A DNA stretch of 64,000 bases from IMG/VR virus record IMGVR_UViG_3300034106_004144, positions 1-64,000 of that record; one strand, 5' to 3'. Position numbers and translations under genes: made by a program. Of the stretch, positions 35,887-44,120 are shown one piece after another (the stretch's first letter is position 1; each line of letters starts with the position of its first letter). The stretch comes from a virus. The notes below the pieces were generated by a model. That model saw only the letters and a list, made by a program, of their open reading frames with translations, did not search any database and was not told the DNA's origin.

Positions 35887-36584
35887 AGTCTGTTAAATGG
35901 GTTTTCTGTTGGTATGTTAAAGCTCTTTTTAATGTCCATATCACTATAATCGTTCATTATGGTATCAAACATAGACATTTTAGATGAATTTTCCAAATCA
36001 GTCTGCGTTTTAGCCCCAGTACCTTTATTATAATCATCAATTGATACATTAAATGGGTAAGAATCTTGGGCCAAAGCCTTTCTTCTCTCTTCTTCAGTTG
36101 GTGGCCTCATAAGCTCAACTTGTTTCGCTAAAGATTCCATTTTACCGATTAAATCATCCATTTTGGTTAAATTTGTCTCTATTTCGGAAACTTTACCCAT
36201 AATGTCGTTGATTTTTTCTATACCACCAGCTAAACCTTCAATTTTGCTCTTGATATCGTTTGTGCTATTCACCAATTCTGTCACATCAACCTCAGTAACA
36301 TCTTCAGCTGGAGCTGGCTCTTCCACTGGTGCATCAACTGGTGCATCCGTAGCAACGTCTGTTGGTTCTGTTGCCATTGGTTCCTCAGCTGGTACCTCAG
36401 CTGTCGCATCGACAGCAGCGTCAACTGGAGCTGCGTCAATTGGCTCTTCAGCTGGTGCAACTTCTTCAGCTTCATTATAGAATCTATAAGAAACCTCGTC
36501 AATTGCCATTTTATCTTGATATGCTATAATAGCATTAAAGCGATTAATTTCGCTTTCCAATACGGTATTTAATTTCTTATTCAT
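35883..36584 (-). CDS. Acidic Ala/Pro-rich coiled-coil protein (233 aa)
   Basis: Not recognised as a family. Residues about 38-98 form an acidic low-complexity linker made of E/D-A-P-V repeats (APAEEPIDAAPVDAAVDA and similar). A heptad-like helical part follows (IEKINDIMGKVSEIETNLTK, about 122-160) with likely coiled-coil character. The C-terminus (SFNIPTENPFNRL) is polar. Such a layout is seen in scaffold or spike-like virion proteins, but the role is unknown. It overlaps the 72-residue gene upstream by 4 bases and the 94-residue gene downstream by 4 bases. Confidence 0.55.
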   Translation of the reverse strand: MNKKLNTVLESEINRFNAIIAYQDKMAIDEVSYRFYNEAEEVAPAEEPIDAAPVDAAVDATAEVPAEEPMATEPTDVATDAPVDAPVEEPAPAEDVTEVDVTELVNSTNDIKSKIEGLAGGIEKINDIMGKVSEIETNLTKMDDLIGKMESLAKQVELMRPPTEEERRKALAQDSYPFNVSIDDYNKGTGAKTQTDLENSSKMSMFDTIMNDYSDMDIKKSFNIPTENPFNRL

Positions 36585-36799
36585 CTTAGAAACATTCTAT
36601 TTGAGTGGCTAATCGGTGTTTCTTCTCTTAAAAGTTCTCTACCATCTTCAACCACTAATTTTTTTTCGATTATTTTTCTTTCAATTAAACCATCAGCGGT
36701 TTTTATATAACAAACACCAGATTTTAAATCACACACTTCTTCACCAACCTTTGGTTCGCTCCCTAAAAAATCATTGATTTTATTGTTTATGTTATCCAT
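36581..36799 (-). CDS. Small unknown protein (72 aa)
   Basis: Not recognised. It is charged, with two cysteines in EEVCDLKSGVCYIKTADGLI that could form a disulfide or bind metal. A late-promoter-like motif (36813-36821) is about 15 bases upstream. It is first in a three-gene overlapping unit (72, 233 and 94 residues), which indicates related function. Confidence 0.6.
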   Translation of the reverse strand: MDNINNKINDFLGSEPKVGEEVCDLKSGVCYIKTADGLIERKIIEKKLVVEDGRELLREETPISHSNRMFLR

Positions 36800-36812
36800 A
36801 AATTGTTTTCTT

Positions 36813-36821
36813 ATAAATATC
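36813..36821 (-). promoter_or_regulatory. Late-promoter-like motif upstream of the 72-aa gene
   Basis: The minus strand reads CTGATATTTATAAGAAAACA, with the TATTTAT core and an A-rich tract. It falls in the 86-base gap after the giant hub gene and is the only promoter candidate for the three small genes. Confidence 0.5.
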
Positions 36822-36885
36822 AGCTAAATGATAAAAGTTATGTGAATGTTTTTAATTTAGTGGGGTGTCTTTGTTTTAATTTTTA

Positions 36886-39800
36886 TCATACCAAACTATT
36901 AAACTCACTAGAAGCGGTATTATATATTGATAATTTAGAGTTGTAAGTTTGACTACCCTTAGTATACTGAGCTTTAGCCACTGGACTCCACCATGAATTT
37001 ATATATGTGGATGTCCATTTATCAGGATCGCTACCACTAAACCCTTTGGCTTTTACTCTGTTAGCCATAAAATCTAAAAATGATTCATCATTGGCAAATA
37101 TAGCGAAGGATCTCCTATTACCACCGCTATCAATACGACTATACTGACCTATAATACCAGGTGCCCCCCATCTACCACTATCTGTTTGTACACCAGCATA
37201 ATTATAACCACCAGCAGAATTAAATGATTTACCAGATTTTGAAGCCTCCGCAACCATAATTGCAAACACAGCTTTACCTAAATCACTACCGTATTTAGTG
37301 TTTAAATAATTAACCGCTGTTTTATACGGTAATTTATTTGAAGGTGGTGGTGGGTCGGTAAACGGTAGTTCTGGGTATGATGTTTTATAATTTGTTGCTA
37401 CGGTTGTATTTGAAGCAACTGGTTCAAATCTTAAAATAACAGTTCTTGTTGGATTAGCTATTTTACCATCATTATCTATTGTTAATGTAACCCCATTTGA
37501 AAAATTACCATTCTTAACTTTATCTGAAAGATTACCACCAATAACATTTACAGTTTTACTACTTTGATCGATATTTGTAACACAATCACAGTGTGAATTT
37601 CCAACAGAATCCCAATCATTTAATTGAACAACTATTTCTTTGTAATTTGAATCCTGGGCGTAGCAAAGAATATCGCCAATCTGAATAGGTGTATCTTTGC
37701 TTGAATAAGCTTTCCAAGAAGTTTTTGTTTTCCTAATTGTGTTCACATAAACATTATGACTAGCGCTATAAGGAAAGTCACTTGGTTTTGGCGCCGCTGT
37801 TTTAATAATGTAACTTATAAAAGCGGCTGACCAAGGATCGCTTGAACAATTAAATGACGTCCAATTAACAGCCGCCCAATATTCTTTTAATAACGGTTGT
37901 GCATCTTTATCACATTCTGTTAAATTAACCCATTTTTCTCTTTCTTGATCAGCGACTCTAACCAATTCATTTACGAATCTAACAGCTTCAGTTGATTGGC
38001 CTGAACTAGTTTGTGGCGTATAAATATTTGTTAATTGTTCTTCTCCAGCCGAATCTAATTTATACTCACTATTAGCCTTTGTACTTAATTTTATATTACC
38101 AAAAGATCCATTAGAATCGCTTGAGAAAAACGCAATTTTATAATCGTCAGATGAGCCTTGAACGGCGCCAAGATATTTTACTTTAATTCCAGATTCGGTT
38201 GATTTTTCTATTGATTTATTTTTTTCTTCCCACTCTTTATGTTTTTTATCAAAAATAGCGGTGTATTGCTCGTAAAATCTTTGATTTACAGCGCTATCAC
38301 TACCTAGATCTTCATATTGTACATTGCCTTTTTGATCGTTTAAATTAAATTCGTGTATTACGTCTGTTGACCCAACATCATTAACAGATATACTTTGTGG
38401 ATTACTCAATAATCCATAATAGATTGCTTCTTTTGCATAAATCCCGCTCGATGTGGTTGGATTTCTCGGTACTTTACTCCATATATCGTCTTTATCAGCG
38501 GTGTAGCTGCCAGATGTGTTGTCTTTTAAATATTGTATATATTCAGATTCGGTTCGTTTACCATCTGAAATAAATAACATAAACTTTGCTGCGGCTGGGC
38601 TACATTCATCTAAAAAGTCTAATATGTCTTTAATTTGATCGAGACTCTTTTTTATTGGTTCTGGTGAACCGCTTGTTTGTGTTTGTGTGGTCGTATTTTT
38701 AATATTTGCGGCTTCAAAATTATTTATTACCCCGTTAGTGCTTAACGATTTAAATAAATCATAAACATCCGAATGTACTGTATCAGTTTCATTTTTCACA
38801 CCAATTCCATATAATTCTGTGTTTGCAAAAATAGCGCTGTCTTTACTATCAAAGAAAAATGTCGCCGTTTTTATTGGAATCTCACTACCCCTTTTATCCA
38901 GTTCGGTTTCCATACTAAACGCAAGTCTATCGCTATTATCTGATATCGTGGCGCCACTTTCATTTACAGCTTTTAAATCAAATACGGTACCGTCAAATAA
39001 TTTTGACTCATTTAATGTCGTATTACTATTTGTCTTAGCCTCATTACCAATTTTATTTAATAAATCACCCAACTCACCAACTAAAGAAAAAGATGCGTTT
39101 TCTTTAAACACTTTTGAAAGTGATAAAGCACTTCCACTATACCTACTGTCGCCGCTAGATGCTTTTTGATTCATTATACCGATTGCTACGGTTTTCATAT
39201 TTTTTACAATTTCTTTTGGTGAATCTGTATTGCCTAATAAGGCTTTTGAATAATTGTACAATACGTTTACCAAACCAAGATTTGCATCATTTTTAGCGTT
39301 ACTTTTGGTCACACTAAATATAAAAGCACCAATAACTTGTATTCCAGAAAAACTATAATATTTAGTTGAATCGCTACTTAAACCTTGTAATACGCTACCA
39401 AATGGGTCGTTACTATCACTATCATCACTATAAATTTTTCCTGACGTGTTTGGTATACCTTCAGTAACTATCGTATTTACACCAACCGCCGCATCAACTA
39501 AAAGTTTTGCGTTTTTTCTCATTAATGTTAAAAGTTCCCTTCTAACATCAATTTTTGATGCTATTGGTTGTCTTGCACCTTGAAATGTAGTAATCATTGT
39601 GTTTGGTTGTATGTCATGGGCAACATTTGTAATCCAATATGTTCCATGGAACAATGGTACGTTTCTAAGGTAAAAATAACTTAATGGTTGTATTGTTGAA
39701 TTACCTAAACTAGTTACCGTGCATGTAAATGCTCTTTTTTCTAGAATTGGGAATAAATTTGTTGTTTGTAAAGTTGTTTCTGTTTTATTAACAACATCCA

Positions 39801-42800
39801 CCCAAGTTCTTATACTTTCTTCTGTATCATAAAATTCAGCGGTATTTAGTTGTACGCTAGTAAACATTTGTTGTTTTTGGCTACCAAAATCAACGGTAAA
39901 GCAAGTTACGTTTGATTTTTTAACATCATCTGGTGCATTTTCTGATTTAATAGAAATTTCTTTATTATCATCATAACCAATATCTAAACAAAAGGAATTT
40001 AAGTTATCATTTTTCATTGATTGAACGACACCTTCGTTTGTATCTAATTTAGAACCTATGGTACCTAATTGAAAAATGTAACCTGGATACCCAGTTAAAC
40101 CACCAAATTTTTGTGATTGTCTACTAGATGTCCCCAATAAATCCGTATCAGTATGTACGCCAAATAATTGATCAACAATATCATAGATCGATTCATCATC
40201 GTCATTTGTTGCCGATATTGCACCATTAAGATTTATATAATTTGGTATTTGTTGAAACATAAACCCATTGGCTTCAGCTAAACCACTAAATAAATTTGAA
40301 AAACTTTTGTTTGTTAAATTGTCAATTGTTAAATATTGGTCATCTTGGGCTTTGTTTGGGTTTTTATCAAAATCAGCGTACAGATTTTGATAAAAAAACG
40401 ATAAATCGGCAAGTACATTAACACCAATATCATTATTACCTCTGTCGACTACCTTAAAAATTTCATATAAATCGTAATTCGTATCTTCTTTTTTATTATC
40501 ATCACAATATCCAGGATCTATTGAATAATTGTAAAATAATTTATTATTAACTAAATCCGAAACTTCTAATGTTTTAATTTCTTGAATTTTAGTTGGTAAA
40601 AATATCGGTGAGCTTCTATTTTCTTCAACAAAACTGGTCGATATTTTTTCATACATTGATTTTATATTATAGTAAGTTCGTTTTTTAATTTCGTCTTTTA
40701 AATTTTCTTCTTCAGATTCTACTGTATATGGATTATTTGCATCATTAGGTAAAGTTTTAGCTTCCATAGCTTCACTAAATTGATTCAAAAATGAATTTAA
40801 CCCACCAACCGTTGAGTTGTATATTTCGGTGTTGAAGTATTCAAAAAAAGAATTACAACTTGATTCTAAATCCGCTACCTTATACGCATCAAATTCTGTA
40901 TATTTTGGAGTTTCCTCTTCAATCTCAAGATTATTTTGTGATGGGATATTTGGATTAAAAGGAGGGACATATACTGTCGCATCACGTGGATTCGAATTAT
41001 TACCTTGAAGTCTTAATACATTTTTAGTTCTTGTATTAAAAGATACTTTATTACCGTATGATTCTAAAAATTTATTCATTGATATAATACCATTGTTAGG
41101 TAAAAAATCGTAGTTTAAACTATATCCCGTATATCTTATGTAAGATCTTAATAACTTTAATAACTGTTTATAATTATTTTTAGTATATTTTATGTTTAAA
41201 TATTTAAAAAAAGTTTTTACACAATCAAAATAAAAATTATTAAAATTTTTATCAGATGTATCAGAGCTTGTATTTGCGATCAAATGATGTAATCTACTAT
41301 ACAAATAAGATTTATTTAATTCTTCTATTTCTACTTTATGGGAAGGAGCATCAACATTTTCGTATGGCGGAACATATTGGTCGGAAAATAATATTCTTCT
41401 AGCAATTAATTTATTAAAATTTTGATCTGTAACACTGCTATCTTTTAATGCGGTTTTTAATTCATCGTAATTTGATGCATTTGTAAATAACACTTCTGGT
41501 GATGAATGAAAATTATGTAGGGATAATTGAAAATCACCCAGTTTTGTAACAGAATCGATTGTTGATTTATTTGCTATTGTTATATCATAAGAACAAAATT
41601 GATCGGCGATAGATTCACATCTTTTTTTCTGAGTTTGCGTTAAAACAACATTAAAAAATTTGGATATGTTTGCTTTAGCCACAAATTCATAATTATACAT
41701 TGAATTACCAATTAACATATATGAGATTTCGTCTGTGGTTAGCTCTATACCCGTTTTAGGGTCTTTAAATTTACCGCTAGTTACAGCTTCCTTTATATGT
41801 TCAGATGCCAATATTGTTGATGATTTAACTAATGAGTTTAAATTAAATGTGTTTAACGTATTATTTGGTGTTAATTTTGCAAATTCCTGAAATAAAGTTG
41901 AAAATTCTTCTAATTTTTCAATGTTAACTGAATCTAGTATTCTACTAAAATCGTAGTTATTTATATAACCAGATTCAATAAAAGATGTTAAATCTTCATA
42001 ATCTGATAATTGTGGTGTTGTGTTTCTAAAATAACTTATATTATTTTCACCTGGATAAATTGATAATGTAACACCATCTTCAAAATCATATGTTTTTTTA
42101 TCATCCGTACTTTTATCCATACCCAAATGCGTACCTAAACCAGTACTTTCAAACCATAAAAATCTTGTTGTATTTTTTAATATTAAAGAATTATTAAAGT
42201 TAGAATTTTTTAAAAACAAAAACCTATCAAATCCGCTATGCACTAAAACTCTACTCAACGTTGGGTCATATCGGTATGATGTAGCATCCGCTCTTGACTT
42301 AAAATTGGTGGCCAACACTTCACGTTGATTCCCATCAAATAATGGGTCTACTACTTTTCCTTTTGTATTATGTCTACCATCCAAACCAATTGTGGTATTT
42401 TGCGGATTCCAAGTTGGTTTATCATTTATGGTGTAAAAATATTCGGCCTGAGTTGCCTTATTGTTTTTATTCCTAATACGATAGCCATCATAATCATAAA
42501 TACCCAAATCTTCCCCACCTTCTTTTGAATACAACAATAATAAATTATTTGGTGTTAAAAATCCACCAGCAGATGGATACAACGCAAATATACCAAAGGA
42601 TGTTGGGCTAATGTTTTTATAAGAATTATCAACTTTTAAATTTATTTTTTCGATATCCCAAATTTTGTATAAGAAATTTGTTAAACTATTTATTTGCTCA
42701 TCTTTTGTTGAATTTTTATCATTTAAAGAAGACATTAAAGTGGTGTCAGATAAAACTGAATTTTGATATGATCTGAACCCATCGTCACCAAACTTTAACC

Positions 42801-44115
42801 TATGTATCAAATCATACGCATGTGGTGTAACTGTTTGGTTACCTATTTTATCTTTTTTAATAACCTCCCTGAACGAGGTAAAAAATACGTGTGAAACCAA
42901 AAAATAAAAATCGCATAATTTTTGATCGGTAGATGAAGAATCGTTATAAGCACTTTCAATATTATTAACTTCACATAATGATTTTATAGCATCTTTTAAC
43001 AACGCTTTAGTACCAAACTGACCACTTAAATAAGCCGCTTTTAGTTTTGAATAGACGATAAAAGATTTTATATAACCAGTTAATAAAGTATTTTCGTTTG
43101 TGTTACTTTTTTTGAGTTCTTTGGTTGCTGACTTTAAATCAGAAACTAATTGATTTAAGTCATATGGTACGTTTTTCACGCATAAATTTCTATAAAAAGC
43201 GGTAAATTCAATAAAATCAGAATTATACGTTTTAAAAGGTTTTAATATACCAGTATAACCCCCAGCTAAAACATGCTCAACACCAGGTTGCCTCTCTATT
43301 TTTGACCCATTCAAATAATCACCAAATAATGTTTTATTATACTCATTAAGAAACTTATTTTGTATACCATACCCTGTTGACGGGATTATTGATTTGTCGT
43401 TAATTTTTACAGTTTCAATTATATCACCACCATCATTATTAACCCCAGTTTTTATTAAAAATTCTGAATCACCCAGTCCCTGAAACCTATTAAAAATTTC
43501 AACATGTGGAAATTGTATTGTCTCGGTGAGCCTGCCACCAGAGCTTTCAGATGAATAGCTACCCGCTTTTCTAGTGTATCGTTTTAAATCATATATATCA
43601 CGAACAACTGTATCCTCATCAACTCTTTTAATATCATTAATTCTACTAAAAACCTGAGAATCGCTTTGGTCAGTTATTTCCAACTTGTTTTCTTGAAAAT
43701 AATATAAACCACCTAATAATAAAACAATTGGGTAAGGTATTTCAACAAGTTCTTGATTTTTGTTAAATATTGATATTAATCTTTTAGGATTTAACGCAAA
43801 ATCAGTTGATTTTATCAGGGTGGCCCCATATGATTTTAAAAACATAAGTGCCATTTCGGGGAAAAAGTTTGTATCACCTTTATCTATTCTTGAACATAAA
43901 GAATCTGGCATAGCCGATGTGTTAAGTATAGACTTGTATCCAGCAAAAAACTTACTGTTTTGTAATTGATATTCAATGTCCTCTTTAATTGCAGCTGCTA
44001 ATGTATCATTTCTTTCAAAAAACGGCTCAAATTGACCACCACTAATGTTACCATTTTTAGGTTCACAAAAGTTATAATAATTACAATAATTTTCTAAATG
44101 TTTATTAAACTCCAT
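36886..44115 (-). CDS. Giant baseplate hub protein (2409 aa) with two C-terminal cell-wall hydrolase domains
   Basis: The long N-terminal part is unassigned. Near residues 1478-1525 the stretch YLRNVPLFHGTYWITNVAHD, then IQPNTMITTFQGARQ, resembles the end of phage tail hub proteins (gp27/gpD type). Residues about 2052-2225 look like a DUF2272 / NlpC-P60-like amidase: DPWSAAFISYIIKTA, a FPYSASHNVYV segment, GDILCYAQ, SHCDCVTNI and VIGGN. Residues about 2258-2405 look like a glucosaminidase or lysozyme-like domain: AVFAIMVAEASKSGKSFNSA, YNYAGVQTDSGRWGAPG, then SFAIFANDESFLDFMANRVK. The two would cut peptide and glycan bonds of peptidoglycan when the tail penetrates the envelope. In T4 gp5 supplies a single lysozyme at this position. 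It starts 5 bases after the 974-residue gene. Confidence 0.75.
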   Translation of the reverse strand: MEFNKHLENYCNYYNFCEPKNGNISGGQFEPFFERNDTLAAAIKEDIEYQLQNSKFFAGYKSILNTSAMPDSLCSRIDKGDTNFFPEMALMFLKSYGATLIKSTDFALNPKRLISIFNKNQELVEIPYPIVLLLGGLYYFQENKLEITDQSDSQVFSRINDIKRVDEDTVVRDIYDLKRYTRKAGSYSSESSGGRLTETIQFPHVEIFNRFQGLGDSEFLIKTGVNNDGGDIIETVKINDKSIIPSTGYGIQNKFLNEYNKTLFGDYLNGSKIERQPGVEHVLAGGYTGILKPFKTYNSDFIEFTAFYRNLCVKNVPYDLNQLVSDLKSATKELKKSNTNENTLLTGYIKSFIVYSKLKAAYLSGQFGTKALLKDAIKSLCEVNNIESAYNDSSSTDQKLCDFYFLVSHVFFTSFREVIKKDKIGNQTVTPHAYDLIHRLKFGDDGFRSYQNSVLSDTTLMSSLNDKNSTKDEQINSLTNFLYKIWDIEKINLKVDNSYKNISPTSFGIFALYPSAGGFLTPNNLLLLYSKEGGEDLGIYDYDGYRIRNKNNKATQAEYFYTINDKPTWNPQNTTIGLDGRHNTKGKVVDPLFDGNQREVLATNFKSRADATSYRYDPTLSRVLVHSGFDRFLFLKNSNFNNSLILKNTTRFLWFESTGLGTHLGMDKSTDDKKTYDFEDGVTLSIYPGENNISYFRNTTPQLSDYEDLTSFIESGYINNYDFSRILDSVNIEKLEEFSTLFQEFAKLTPNNTLNTFNLNSLVKSSTILASEHIKEAVTSGKFKDPKTGIELTTDEISYMLIGNSMYNYEFVAKANISKFFNVVLTQTQKKRCESIADQFCSYDITIANKSTIDSVTKLGDFQLSLHNFHSSPEVLFTNASNYDELKTALKDSSVTDQNFNKLIARRILFSDQYVPPYENVDAPSHKVEIEELNKSYLYSRLHHLIANTSSDTSDKNFNNFYFDCVKTFFKYLNIKYTKNNYKQLLKLLRSYIRYTGYSLNYDFLPNNGIISMNKFLESYGNKVSFNTRTKNVLRLQGNNSNPRDATVYVPPFNPNIPSQNNLEIEEETPKYTEFDAYKVADLESSCNSFFEYFNTEIYNSTVGGLNSFLNQFSEAMEAKTLPNDANNPYTVESEEENLKDEIKKRTYYNIKSMYEKISTSFVEENRSSPIFLPTKIQEIKTLEVSDLVNNKLFYNYSIDPGYCDDNKKEDTNYDLYEIFKVVDRGNNDIGVNVLADLSFFYQNLYADFDKNPNKAQDDQYLTIDNLTNKSFSNLFSGLAEANGFMFQQIPNYINLNGAISATNDDDESIYDIVDQLFGVHTDTDLLGTSSRQSQKFGGLTGYPGYIFQLGTIGSKLDTNEGVVQSMKNDNLNSFCLDIGYDDNKEISIKSENAPDDVKKSNVTCFTVDFGSQKQQMFTSVQLNTAEFYDTEESIRTWVDVVNKTETTLQTTNLFPILEKRAFTCTVTSLGNSTIQPLSYFYLRNVPLFHGTYWITNVAHDIQPNTMITTFQGARQPIASKIDVRRELLTLMRKNAKLLVDAAVGVNTIVTEGIPNTSGKIYSDDSDSNDPFGSVLQGLSSDSTKYYSFSGIQVIGAFIFSVTKSNAKNDANLGLVNVLYNYSKALLGNTDSPKEIVKNMKTVAIGIMNQKASSGDSRYSGSALSLSKVFKENASFSLVGELGDLLNKIGNEAKTNSNTTLNESKLFDGTVFDLKAVNESGATISDNSDRLAFSMETELDKRGSEIPIKTATFFFDSKDSAIFANTELYGIGVKNETDTVHSDVYDLFKSLSTNGVINNFEAANIKNTTTQTQTSGSPEPIKKSLDQIKDILDFLDECSPAAAKFMLFISDGKRTESEYIQYLKDNTSGSYTADKDDIWSKVPRNPTTSSGIYAKEAIYYGLLSNPQSISVNDVGSTDVIHEFNLNDQKGNVQYEDLGSDSAVNQRFYEQYTAIFDKKHKEWEEKNKSIEKSTESGIKVKYLGAVQGSSDDYKIAFFSSDSNGSFGNIKLSTKANSEYKLDSAGEEQLTNIYTPQTSSGQSTEAVRFVNELVRVADQEREKWVNLTECDKDAQPLLKEYWAAVNWTSFNCSSDPWSAAFISYIIKTAAPKPSDFPYSASHNVYVNTIRKTKTSWKAYSSKDTPIQIGDILCYAQDSNYKEIVVQLNDWDSVGNSHCDCVTNIDQSSKTVNVIGGNLSDKVKNGNFSNGVTLTIDNDGKIANPTRTVILRFEPVASNTTVATNYKTSYPELPFTDPPPPSNKLPYKTAVNYLNTKYGSDLGKAVFAIMVAEASKSGKSFNSAGGYNYAGVQTDSGRWGAPGIIGQYSRIDSGGNRRSFAIFANDESFLDFMANRVKAKGFSGSDPDKWTSTYINSWWSPVAKAQYTKGSQTYNSKLSIYNTASSEFNSLV

Positions 44116-44120
44116 CTGTT

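Noticed and set aside
36163-36480. Plus-strand ORF of 105 residues opposite the acidic Ala/Pro-rich gene
   Set aside because: Low-complexity Ser/Ala/Thr/Gly mirror of the repetitive linker.
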